NCBI GenBank assembly: GCA_012934845.2 | Contig: WNNJ02001497.1 | Coordinates: 124,001-188,000, forward strand | Source: Pomphorhynchus laevis | Taxonomy: Eukaryota > Acanthocephala > Palaeacanthocephala > Echinorhynchida > Pomphorhynchidae | DNA: 64,000 nucleotides | Reading direction: 5' to 3' | Shown here: positions 12,900 to 22,789 of the stretch, one piece after another | Layout of the letters: each line of letters opens with the position of its first letter | Position numbering within the stretch: position 1 is the first letter of the stretch | Notes under the pieces: generated by a model | The model's database searches: none | What the model was told of the DNA's origin: nothing | What the model saw: only the letters and a program-made list of their open reading frames with translations | Translations under genes and position numbers: made by a program

Positions 12900-13490
12900 A
12901 TGCAACATGTCGCAAATGTATACGGCTATATAGATGAACAGAAGCCGTCTCCTTCACTTGGTATTAATTTGGAACTTATACGTGCCATTTATATATCGTT
13001 TATTCTTCATAGATTTATCTGTCCATTAGTATTCCTTACAAGTTGTGTTCTCTACTTTACATACCAACGATATTTATCAGATTACCCCGTAATTAGTAGC
13101 ATGTGTTTCGACAATATACTTCTGTTGTTCATTTGTTTATTTTCATTAACAAACTACGCTCTACTGCCTTTATTACAATGGACACACGATTACCAAAGAA
13201 AAAAGATCCTTATCGACTCGTTAATGTTCAATTACATTGTAGATCGAAAGTCACGATTAATGATCAAGAAGCTCGACAGGCTTGCCGATAGCCTTTGCAA
13301 TTATATGACTTCTATACTTGAATATCGTGTTCATCGGCCACTTTTATTTTATATCATCTCGCTATCTTATTCAGTCAGTGCGTTAGTATTCTGTCAATTA
13401 GTGGACAATGTATCCATTATATTTGCTGTGGCAAATGTTTTTACAATATTACCGTATGCTATTATACATTTAAATAAATTATTTATCTAG
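12900..13490 (+). CDS. ARL6IP1-like four-TM ER membrane protein
   Basis: 196-residue hydrophobic protein with four predicted membrane segments in two hairpins: about 39-55, 70-93, 137-155 and 160-180. The loop between the hairpins is basic (YQRKKILID, DRKSRLMIKK). Length, spacing and scattered identities (DYPVISS ... LLLFICLFSLTNYALLPLL, then RPLLFYIISL ... VDN) resemble ARL6IP1, a 203-residue reticulon-like ER-shaping and anti-apoptotic protein. The second hairpin again ends in a leucine/proline (ILPYAI) as in the family. The upstream in-frame ATG at 12819 would add 27 residues but precedes the acceptor-like site at 12861-12870, so 12900 is preferred. The gene is same-strand and 134 bp after SGTA. 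AATAAA follows at 13529-13534. Another small multi-pass protein cannot be excluded. Confidence 0.5.
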   Translation: MQHVANVYGYIDEQKPSPSLGINLELIRAIYISFILHRFICPLVFLTSCVLYFTYQRYLSDYPVISSMCFDNILLLFICLFSLTNYALLPLLQWTHDYQRKKILIDSLMFNYIVDRKSRLMIKKLDRLADSLCNYMTSILEYRVHRPLLFYIISLSYSVSALVFCQLVDNVSIIFAVANVFTILPYAIIHLNKLFI

Positions 13491-13779
13491 AATGGCACAT
13501 GAATGTATTCAAAAATGAAGAAACTACAAATAAATTAAGCATGCATTCAAACTACAAATAGTTTTCAGCAGTTAAATTTAGTTGTTATATCGTCGTTTAT
13601 TGTTGCTATATTTGCAAAACATTTGAGCTCTTGTGTGCTGCCTTTAAATTCTGAAATATTTAAATTTATTTTTATATTTATTTTTACTATTTGCTGTTTG
13701 ATTGTATTTTGAGAGTAAACATTTTATTTAGAACGAGTGAAATAAACTCGTTTCCTAAAAACATAAGTCATAAATTGTG

Positions 13780-14785
13780 GGCCATCACGAATAACTACTA
13801 CATAATCAAGTTTCGGCCTCCACTCCTATACCCAACAGTGGAACATATACGTATTTCATCTGATGGCATTTGCTTATCTAATACAAAATATTTTATTTAT
13901 TATCCATCCATAAAGACTTTCCACCTAAGAGTCTAAATTTAGTTTTAATATTATTGTGTTGATTTATATATTTTACTATTTTCTGCTTGATTTTATTTTT
14001 ATAGTAACCTAGTTTAAAATATGTATCTATTAAATTATTTAAATGATTTTGAAGAAAGCCAATATCATTACATATTGTTGCAATTCTTAAAATTTCATTA
14101 TTTAATGTATTATATTTTATATTATATGGTATGCATGAATGCTCATGCAAAAATATGTTTCTTGTAAATTTAAATATGTCATCTTTACGATATAAATTAA
14201 TAGTAGTTTTAGTTAATGTTAATTTAATGTTCATATCTAGATATACACCTTTATCAAAAGAGGTTTAATTGATGTTAATTTAATGCTCATATCAAGATAT
14301 ATACTTTCTTTATAATTTATATTGGTTTTATTAAAAATATTTTTTAAAATCGTATTAAGAAAAAGACTACCCGAATAAATTTGTTCACCAATTGAATAAA
14401 AATTATTAGAGTTATATTCACATATATTATCAATGCATCAAAAATAATAATTTATTATTATATATTATATACAATAATATATCTAGATATATATCTAGAT
14501 ATATATTCATATCTAGATATACACCTTCTTTATCATTAATATTGGTTTTGTTAAGAATAAGGCTTTCTGGGTAAATTTGTTAACTAATTGAATAAAAATT
14601 ATTAGAATTAAATACACATATATCATCAATGTATCGAAACATATATTTCATATATTTATATTGTTTAGATTTAGTTTTTACACAGTTATGAACAAATTCA
14701 TATTCTATAAAGCTCAAAAATAAGCCAGCTATAATTAGGACTTCTAAGGAAGTTCTGATTCCTTATTCTCGAATAAAGAATATAC
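13780..14785 (-). mobile_element. PLE-type RT fragments, stacked
   Basis: Read on the minus strand, 13893-14234 encodes the part just after the RT palm: YRKDDIFKF, then CIPYNIKYNTLNNEILRIA and a basic KIKQKIVKYINQHNN tail. This matches the YDKRDDFNF..IP..P.Y.....LIRYSRAC block of a widespread PLE-like RT family. Minus-strand words at 14270-14440 and 14510-14720 repeat the palm segment (YIDDIC, NSNNFYS, EQIYP, NKTNIN, IYLDMSIKLT). At least two overlapping partial copies are present and all are broken. The assignment to Penelope-like elements is by motif memory. Confidence 0.55.
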
Positions 14786-14789
14786 ATCA

Positions 14790-15847
14790 TTAGGAGGAAC
14801 TGATATGTTATCATCTTTCGGCCCCTAACTCCTCTACCCAACATAGCAGCGGGGCCAAATACATACTAATGATGTATTTCCTGTGATAAAACTATCAAGT
14901 ATCTTATTCAAATACAAAGTAAATTTCTTATTATCCATCCATAAAACGTTTCCGCTTTATAGTTTAAATTTATTTTTAATAATATTGTGTTGATTTATAT
15001 ATTTTACTATTTTCTGTTTGATTAATAATAATCTAGTTTAAAATATGCATCTAGTAAATTATTTTAATGATTTTAAACAAAGCCAATATCATTACATATT
15101 ATGGCAATTCTTAAAATATTTAATATTTTTAGGATGATGAATAAATTGAAATTTATTTGTATGAAATATTTATAATTTATATAAATATTGATGGAACAGG
15201 AGAGAGTAAATAAACTCTTTTCCTAAAAACGAATCGAGTTTTTAATTGCTGACTGATATCAGTCAGCTATTGGTGTTCTGATTGAAATTTTGAAAATTTA
15301 CATTTCAAATTTTGTAAATTTTAATGTGCTATTGTAAATTTACGATTTTTTAATTTTTAGACTGATGATAATACCAGTCAGCTATCAAAAATTCAACTAA
15401 CTTTCAAAAACAAATTTATTTTACTATATCCTTTTCAATTAATAAAAAAATATATGAGTGAACATTACTTGCATTTAGACTCTAATGTTATCTGCATCGG
15501 TTTATAACATGATTTATATTTGATATTTTGTTTAATTTTATTTTATAGTGCCTTATTTAAAATATGTCTAAATTAATTTATGATTTTGAAGTCTATATCA
15601 TTTCATATTATGGAAATTCTTGAAATTTCATTCAGTTCTGAACATATTCTATAAAGCTTTAAATAAGTTAACTATAATTGTGTTACTATTACTTCTCATT
15701 GGAACACCTTTTATTGGTCTAATTTGATTGAATTTTTTGAACGTAGAAATTATAAACATTTGCCTGTTAGGTTGTATAGTTTTTTGTAACTGTAAAAACA
15801 AAATTTTATTTGTACAAAGACTGTCAAAATTTGAATTTACTGTTAAA
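14790..15847 (-). mobile_element. PLE-type fossil, left arm of a large inverted repeat
   Basis: About 1.05 kb that recurs in inverted orientation at 21690-22770, with long perfect stretches. It contains the hairpin repeat (14800-14860), the words TGACTGATATCAGTCA (about 15248) and an RT-like piece on the minus strand (NRQMFIISTFKKFNQIR, GVPMRSNSNTIIVN) that corresponds to the GVPMGGNSSPIIADLF motif of the copy at 20890. Its end lies 31 bp from the PGGT1B stop codon. Confidence 0.65.
15805..15810 (-). terminator. Possible PGGT1B poly(A) signal inside the PLE arm
   Basis: AATAAA on the minus strand, 68 bp after the PGGT1B stop. It belongs to the repeat arm, since the same word is in the other arm, so the gene's 3' end may be supplied by the transposon. 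Confidence 0.4.
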
Positions 15848-15877
15848 TCGGTTGAATTTGCAAACAATAGTAAACTG

Positions 15878-17116
15878 TTATATGCTAGATTCCAGATAAT
15901 CTTTCAACTTATTCATTCGAGAGATAGCCTTTTCCGATATACATAAAGCGGCATGAAAATCCGCTTTTTCTTTAAGGTCACAGAAGAATTCATTTAGCAC
16001 CAAACTGCTCTGTTCTGAATGTTGATGATGTTGCATTAATAACGTTATACCGGCCAGTGAGCAAAAGGTATGCAGCATGTCAGGTGAGGTGTCAGGAAAT
16101 TTTGAGAAGCCACCACGTTGAAAATGAGCACATTCTGTGACATATTGTAAACAACTAGTATTATTAATAATATTAGCTCGATTTAGTATTGACAAGCTAG
16201 CGCCAATCCAAAACGTATAGCAGGAGTCCGCTATCTTACCTGGCCTTCCCGATATGCCTCCTTGTTCAGTTTGTCGTAAGGCACACCATCGCAACAATTT
16301 ATCAATACGTTTTCCTTGTTGGAAAAATTCATCAATTGAGTTGTAAAGATAAAGAGAAGCGATGGCCAAGTATGTAGATGCACCATGGGACTCCAATCCT
16401 GGCGAAAATCCAAATCCACCATCGAAATTAAAACAATTACTAATGAACTCTAATAACAGTGATGTATCGATGCTATGCCAAATGTTTAAGCAATAGCAAA
16501 TACTGCATGCCGAGTAAACAAAACGCATATCGCACTGTTGTCTACATGATGATGATGCACTTATAGATCCATCCTGATTTTGTAATGACTTTAAATGATC
16601 CCCGATTGCGTTTCTACTTGTCCACAAACTTTTAAATAAAGAACAAGCCTTGCTACTTATTAGCATATCATTGTTTAACTGTGCATCTGGGATATGCATT
16701 GCATTTACGAGAATGCACAAATGAGTCATTGTAAGATGTGGCTCATTGCAAACATGCATATTGGATTCTGTTTGTTTGTAGTTTACGAAACTAAATGTAT
16801 TTCCACCAGTAAATCCTTTAATATAAATTGTCTTCAATTCTTGATTATTTATTTCATTAAAGCTTTGACTATTATTAGTTTTGTAAATTGCATTTGATTT
16901 GACCCAATCAATAATGTCTTCACATAAAGAAAATATTTTGGCATTTTCCGAATGACACTTTGTTGATATCAGATTTAAACCAGAAAGTGCAAAAAACAAT
17001 GTATTCACCCTGTATTGGTCTTCAACACAAGCTTCTGATGGCAACCATTTTAAGTAGAGAGAAAAGAACCTTACTATCCTCTCTGTAAAGTCATCTGAAG
17101 AAGTGAATACTACCAT
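15878..17116 (-). CDS. PGGT1B: Geranylgeranyltransferase type I subunit beta, single exon
   Basis: Beta subunit of protein geranylgeranyltransferase I, which with the shared alpha subunit attaches geranylgeranyl to CaaL-type C termini (Rho/Rac, Rap) in the cytosol. The protein has 412 residues; human PGGT1B has 377. Family landmarks: RIVRFFSLYL near 13-22, RVNTLFFALSGLNL (36-49), CDMRFVYSACSICYCLN (195-211), GLESHGASTYLAIASL (240-255), RWCALRQTEQGGISGRPGK (276-294), then the zinc ligands D297 and C299 (DSCYTFWIGA) and H349 (DMLHTF). The RWC-R-GRP spacing and ESHG point to GGTase-I beta, not farnesyltransferase or Rab GGTase beta. The first ATG is at 17116; the frame stays open for only a few codons further with no ATG. 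No introns, whereas vertebrate orthologues have many, so intron loss or a retrocopy that became the gene is possible. It is flanked by inverted PLE arms. Confidence 0.92.
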   Translation of the reverse strand: MVVFTSSDDFTERIVRFFSLYLKWLPSEACVEDQYRVNTLFFALSGLNLISTKCHSENAKIFSLCEDIIDWVKSNAIYKTNNSQSFNEINNQELKTIYIKGFTGGNTFSFVNYKQTESNMHVCNEPHLTMTHLCILVNAMHIPDAQLNNDMLISSKACSLFKSLWTSRNAIGDHLKSLQNQDGSISASSSCRQQCDMRFVYSACSICYCLNIWHSIDTSLLLEFISNCFNFDGGFGFSPGLESHGASTYLAIASLYLYNSIDEFFQQGKRIDKLLRWCALRQTEQGGISGRPGKIADSCYTFWIGASLSILNRANIINNTSCLQYVTECAHFQRGGFSKFPDTSPDMLHTFCSLAGITLLMQHHQHSEQSSLVLNEFFCDLKEKADFHAALCISEKAISRMNKLKDYLESSI

Positions 17117-17139
17117 ATCACAGAGAATGACCAAAGACT

Positions 17140-18785
17140 AATAACGAACTGAATAGTCAGATTTTATTAGCATTAAACGAATCTAAAATAATTGATAGTT
17201 AATAATTAAATAATATTTGAATGACAGAGATTTAATCAACTTGCCACTATTAATGAAATTGTTTATTTAGTGACAAAATAAAATTGAGTAAATAAAATTA
17301 TTTAATTATTTAAATAATTAAATAATTAATTATTCTACTTCTTGATTCGTTTTGTTAGCTTTGCTCGCTTACTTACGTGATTTCTAATTAATCATATCAG
17401 ATAACCGAGTCTACTTATTTTGTACTATATGTAAATATATAGTACAAATCTATCTAGGTCCCTTAAGAACATAGAAGAGCCTCAGTGTGCATGATATTTA
17501 ACTTTCACATATAACCATTTCAGATTTTAATTTAATAGGTATTTAAAAACCAACAATAATATCAAACCAAAATCAAAAGTGGACATGGAAATCGCTATTA
17601 TGGTTTATTCAATAATAACATAATTAGTAGATATTGCCATTCAACTACTTTTCAAATGATTTTTTATCCCTCTAAGTAAAAATACCACAAATAAATAACT
17701 TTAATTAAATTGAAATCAGAAATTGAAATTCTTTACTAACGTTTGATTTGTACTATATATAAATAATAAATGTTAAAATAATAAAATACTTATATCAAGT
17801 TAAAATTTAAAATAAAAGTCAATTTTTATTAATTGATTAATAAATAACAGACGTTGTATCATAACAGATAACTGAGTCTACGTATTTTGTACTATATGTA
17901 AATAAAAATAAAGATAAATAAAAATCAATTATTTACGATTTTATAAAATTTAATTGTATTCTTTAGTAAAATAATTTTTACTATCTTATAGTCACTTTAT
18001 TTAAAGCAACAATTTACTTATATCGTACATTAGAAAATTTACAATAATTTACGATTGCCGCAAATACATTCATGAAATTTCGTAGATAAAGCAATATATT
18101 GCTTTTGTAAAGGTCATTAAAAATTGTATAATACACTTGTATAAAGGTCGATTACGGATAATAAAATATTTTCCTCTTTATTTTAGTTTAAGAGATAAAA
18201 TTCGATGTTCATTTATCAGTAATGAACTTTGAGTGCAAAATATGCTTTTACGCATTGAAGGAACCTAGCTGACTTGGTCAGGAATGCTTTAATCAGCATT
18301 TTTGGTGACAGTTGTTCTTCTAAAGTGTTCTATTCAAATTACAGGAAGAATCCCCTAATTATTATTACAATGTTAATATTCAAATCAAAGTTAACATATT
18401 TTGCTATTTTCTGTGCGTACTCGACTTGAAATATTCGAAAATGAGTTGTGTTTTGTCATTGTGAATGTAAACAATTTAGGCAACCGTGTACACGCTTTCT
18501 TACTACGGCTCGATATACTGAGCGATTGTTAACTTTTTTATTACATATAAAACATGGTAGCCGGAAGAACCACAAAATCAATACCCATGTTTATCTAATT
18601 CGATTAATTTACATTTAAATATATATAATAAATAATAATATATAAATAATTAAAATCTGAACAAAAACGTTTCGAGATGACAGTTACTAATTGTTAAAAG
18701 CAAATGTTCAAGTAAAATTCTTGTACCTTCTCATCATTTCTGTCGTCAACTTACCACCAGCCTATTATGTTCTTGCCCTTTGGAG
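17140..18785. other. Intergenic, AT-rich, with dispersed repeat copies
   Basis: A copy of the dispersed repeat body at 17761-17952 is almost the same as 11446-11642, and a shorter piece with the word GAGTCTACTTATTTTGTAC is at about 17408. The remainder shows no coding sequence that I recognise. Confidence 0.6.
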
Positions 18786-18789
18786 CCGT

Positions 18790-19370
18790 CGCCTAAATGT
18801 TGAAAGTATTTCCGCGTTGGATGGCGATACTAACGTTTTGGAGGAGATATGAAGTAGCAAGTGAATCCCTGGTAACTTGCTTTAATATTTTTCCTATCTC
18901 CATAACAAGAGCCAAAGCAGAAGACCCTAGTGATTCATAAATCTCCACTCCAAAAGAGCAAAATATGTTGGACATAGTCAAGTCGGCATATTTCAGCTGT
19001 TTTCGCTCTTCGGTATATGAGGTTGCTTCGCCCGCTCCTCTGACTGCGTTCCTAACATCGCTATCGGACATTGTTTTTTACAATTCAAAACTGTCATCTC
19101 GAAATGCTTTTGTTCATTGTAGTATGAACAAAAACATTATTCATGTTTTCTATTATTTGGTAATTAATTATTATTTGTTAATTAATTATTGTTTTCAATT
19201 TAAAAATTACTAAGATCCCCACAGATCTCGAGGACGATGATCTAATATTGGGTTTTAAAAAATAAATCAGGTGTTACGATTTCTATTGCTTTTGGCAAAA
19301 CACTAATCGACGTCGCTCTGGTAATATCTAAATCAAACCACAACACCTTCCTTGGGACAAACTTTAATTT
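18790..19370 (-). mobile_element. C-terminal fragment of a retroelement, interrupted
   Basis: On the minus strand 19250-19370 reads FVPRKVLWFDLDITRATS and 18793-19071 reads RKQLKYADLTMSN, FGVEIYESLGSSALALV, EIGKILKQVTRD and VSIAIQRGNT. Together these match the C-terminal domain after the RT in a common invertebrate retroelement family (W..LVWDVT..., K.KYADL, VETFG, ELGRR....TGD, IS.A.QR.N). About 180 bp of AT-rich DNA (19080-19250) separates the two pieces, so it was interrupted or deleted. No RT core is nearby. Confidence 0.6.
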
Positions 19371-19379
19371 CCATGGATA

Positions 19380-20225
19380 ACATAACGTATTCTCATTGTC
19401 AAAACTATGTATTGAACAAAATCATGTAGTATGAACAAAAACACGATAAAAAACATAATAGATACATTATTTTTTCATTTGTTTCAAAAACAATAATATT
19501 TGATAATATAACAAGCAGTAATAAATAATTAATAATTTTTAATTTAAAAAACAATTTTAAATAACAATTTTAATAGCAATTTGTTACTTGGTATTAATTA
19601 GGTAAAACTACATGGAAGGATTCATTTGAATCATTCATAGGAGGGATTTTAATCTTGAATTCTTTGATAAACAAACCCAATCGACTTTTTTGCCTTATGG
19701 TATATAAACACATGCTTTATTTTAACAGGCGAATGCTACATCACTGTTAGTTTGTACGAATTTGTTGATAATTTTTCCAATTTCGTTAACCTGTTCTTGG
19801 ATACTAGCATAGGCTATTTATGTCAGTTGTGAAATGATCGTCTGTCAAAATTATATCGTTTTGTACCAAAAGGCGTTTGTTGTAAAGCTTTTTAAAAACA
19901 CCAGTAGGTATTTATTTCTTTACTGGTCTGTATAACATGTCTTTCGCTACTGACTATATCATGTAACCATATTGACGTGGCTTCCTAATTTAATTTTTTG
20001 ATAATTTATACTAAATACTGTGGGAGGTAAATAATAGCCCAATTATAGTAGCACAATTATAGCTGACTTATACAGTAGTATAACTATAGTACTACTATTG
20101 TAGTAATATATATTGTATTACTATAGTAAGGAATAAATCAAGGAATAAATTTTCAGAATATAAATACGTACGATTTTATTACTCTTTATACAAATCTAGA
20201 TTTAGCAGATTATGCATTAGAAAAC
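19380..20225. other. Intergenic, AT-rich
   Basis: No gene recognised. The words GTAGTATGAACAAAAACA at about 19120 and 19428 mark a direct repeat about 310 bp apart. Short TACTATAGTA-type palindromes occur at 20080-20125. Confidence 0.5.
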
Positions 20226-20347
20226 TTAATTATTCTTATATTCGGAAAAAGATATACATATATATGTTATAATAACTTTAAGGAGAGTGAGACAATTTCG
20301 CGTGAATTTCTTGTAATACATGTAAGCCCGACGCGAAAGAATGATGA

Positions 20348-20425
20348 ATGCCGTTTCGTCTTCACAATGACTCATGAGTGCCAGATCCCCCCCACTACTG
20401 GATGCAGAGGAGGACTGGCAGACGG
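20348..20425 (-). ncRNA. Hammerhead ribozyme at the unit junction, core base changed
   Basis: Minus strand order: ACCGTC (stem III strand plus GTC cleavage triplet), TGCCAG pairing with CTGGCA as a perfect 6-bp stem I, core box CTCATGA, stem II GTCAT-TGTG-AAGAC, GAAAC, then GGCAT. ACCGT pairs with the ACGG of GAAACGG. This is a complete type III layout, but the core box has C in place of the invariant G (CTGATGA to CTCATGA), and stem II has one A/A mismatch. This copy is probably inactive. Confidence 0.7.
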
Positions 20426-20657
20426 TAATCAAAGAATGAATCAATGTGAATGATGTACTAAAAAATTTCTAGTAACATCATCGAGTGCTAAATCAGCACT
20501 ACAGCTTCACCAAAAAGGATCATTAGCAAAAGCACTGGCAAATGCCAGCGCAGGTCTCCTTTATATCGGCTAACTTTAATCATGAATTTAAGAAGAGTGA
20601 GACCATTCCGCGTGAATATCTTGTAATACATGTAAGCACGACGCGAAAGAATGACGA

Positions 20658-20730
20658 ATGCCGTTTCGTCATCACAATGACTCATCAGTGCCATATCCCG
20701 CTCACTACTGGATGCAGAGGAGGACTGGCA
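20658..20730 (-). ncRNA. Hammerhead ribozyme core, intact
   Basis: Minus strand: stem I strand TGCCA (20726-20730) pairs with TGGCA (20689-20693), then the conserved box CTGATGA (20682-20688), stem II GTCAT-TGTG-ATGAC (perfect 5 bp), box GAAAC (20663-20667) and the stem III strand GGCAT. ATCC and GGAT extend stem I. All invariant core bases are present. What is missing is the upstream half of stem III with the cleavage triplet, because the repeat begins at the cleavage position. Confidence 0.75.
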
Positions 20731-20789
20731 ATAATAATAACTATATATAATAACTATAATAACTATAACGCATATCTAACAAAAATTAA

Positions 20790-21610
20790 ACCACCAAGTA
20801 AATATAAATATATGGATAACATTGAATTATTAGAATCCTTAAATATTTTAATAAATCAAAATTATTTTAAAGGTAGAGACATCTATATTTAGACAAATAA
20901 AAGATGTTCCAATGGGAGGTAATAGTAGCCCAATTATAGCTGACTTGTTTTTAAGCTTTATAGAATATGAATTTGTTCATAACTGTTTAAAAAATAAATC
21001 TAAATTATACAAAGGTATAAAATAATGTTCCGATATTATGTGATATTATATTATGGTTCGATATTATAATAATAAAAATTTTATTATAATATGTTTGTGA
21101 ACTTAAAATCGAATGAATTGTGCGATCAAATGCGAAATAAATGAAAACCCGATATACGGATAAAATTTAATTGATAGAATCCTTAAATATTTTAATAAAT
21201 CAAAATTATTTAAAGGTAGAGACATCTATATGTCTCTACATATAGATGTCTCTCTATATAGATGATACACATCTATATGTGTATCAATTATAACTGACTT
21301 ATTTAATAAGCTAATAGTAGCCCAATTATAACTGACTTATTTAATAAGTTAATAGTAGCCCAATTATAGCTGACATATTTTTACGCTTTATAGAATATGA
21401 ATTTGTTCATAACTGTGTAAAAAATAAATCTAAATTATATAAATATGGAATATATGTTTCGATACATTGATGATATATATGTATTTAATTCTGATAATTT
21501 TTATTCAATTAGTGAACAAATTTATCCAGAAAGCCTTATTCTTAACAAAACCAATATTAATGATAAAGAAGGTATATATCTAGATATTATTTAAAGATAT
21601 TAAATATATG
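20790..21610 (+). mobile_element. PLE-type RT fragments
   Basis: 20890-21000 reads DVPMGGNSSPIIADLF, LSFIEYEFVHNCLKNKSK, the RT motif block GIPMG.N..PL.ADLF..Y of a PLE-like family. Further pieces at 21290-21590 repeat it and continue into FRYIDDIYVFNSDNFYS, EQIYPESLILNKTNINDKEG. Partial copies overlap, separated by short palindromic TA-rich junctions (ACATCTATATGTCT near 21220-21270). Broken and old. Confidence 0.55.
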
Positions 21611-21689
21611 TTTTCGATACATTGATGAAAGTAGGAAAATTATTTAAAAGTAGGAAAAACTATTTTAAAATAAGTACATTATTTAAAAG

Positions 21690-22770
21690 CTTGAATTTGA
21701 CAGTAAATTCAAATTTTGACAGTCTTTGTACAAATAAAATTTTGTTTTTACAGTTACAAAAAACTATACAACCTAACAGGCAAATGTTTATAATTTCTAC
21801 GTTCAAAAAATTCAATCAAATTAGACCAATAAAAGGTGTTCCAATGAGAAGTAATAGTAACACAATTATAGTTAACTTATTTAAAGCTTTATAGAATATG
21901 TTCAGAATTGAATGAAATTTCAAGAATTTCCATAATATGAAATGATATAGACTTCAAAATCATAAATTAATTTAGACATATTTTAAATAAGGCACTATAA
22001 AATAAAATTAAACAAAATATCAAATATAAATCATGTTATAAACCGATGCAGATAACATTAGAGTCTAAATGCAAGTAATGTTCACTCATATATTTTTTTA
22101 TTAATTGAAAAGGATATAGTAAAATAAATTTGTTTTTGAAAGTTAGTTGAATTTTTGATAGCTGACTGGTATTATCATCAGTCTAAAAATTAAAAAATCG
22201 TAAATTTACAATAGCACATTAAAATTTACAAAATTTGAAATGTAAATTTTCAAAATTTCAATCAGAACACCAATAGCTGACTGATATCAGTCAGCAATTA
22301 AAAACTCGATTCGTTTTTAGGAAAAGAGTTTATTTACTCTCTCCTGTTCCATCAATATTTATATAAATTATAAATATTTCATACAAATAAATTTCAATTT
22401 ATTCATCATCATCCTAAAAATATTACATATTTTAAGAATTGCCATAATATGTAATGATATTGGCTTTCTTCAAAATCATTAAAATAATTTACTAGATGCA
22501 TATTTTAAACTAGATTATTATAAAAATACAATCAAACAGAAAATAGTAAAATATATAAATCAACACAATATTATTAAAAATAAATTTAAACTATAAAGTG
22601 GAAATTTTTATGGATAATAAATAAAATATTTTGTATTTGAATAAGATACGGGATAAGTAAATGCCATAAGATGAAATACGTCATTAGCATGTATTTGGTT
22701 CCACTGCTATGTTGGGTCGAGGAATAGAGGCTTAAATATGATATCATGACAACTCTTCCTGATAACCTAA
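21690..22770 (+). mobile_element. PLE-type fossil, right arm of a large inverted repeat
   Basis: Near-exact inverted counterpart of 14790-15847, including the peptide NRQMFIISTFKKFNQIR and the block around GATATCAGTCAG (about 22285). The hairpin repeat lies at 22695-22765 in inverted orientation. The two arms flank about 5.8 kb that contains PGGT1B, the retroelement C-terminal fragment and the hammerhead dimer. Confidence 0.65.
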
Positions 22771-22789
22771 AATCCTTATTTTGACACAT

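Larger units (their letters stand above)
20226..20735 (-). repeat. Hammerhead-bearing 310-bp dimer (retrozyme- or SINE-like)
   Basis: Two similar blocks of about 140 bp, 20280-20420 and 20590-20730, repeat with a period of exactly 310 bp and carry hammerhead-ribozyme cores on the minus strand. The full unit is 20421-20730; the following unit (20420 downwards) is recognisable only to about 20226. The minus-strand element starts at TGCCAG, directly after a low-complexity ATT run, and the same TGCCAG follows the GTC cleavage triplet at the unit junction. No protein is encoded. Dimers with hammerheads are known from schistosome alpha-type SINE-like repeats, PLE terminal repeats and plant/animal retrozymes. 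Which of these applies here is not decided by the sequence. Confidence 0.7.

Noticed and set aside
15728-15946. Small plus-strand frame across the PGGT1B 3' end
   Set aside because: Antisense to the repeat arm and gene end; no domain.
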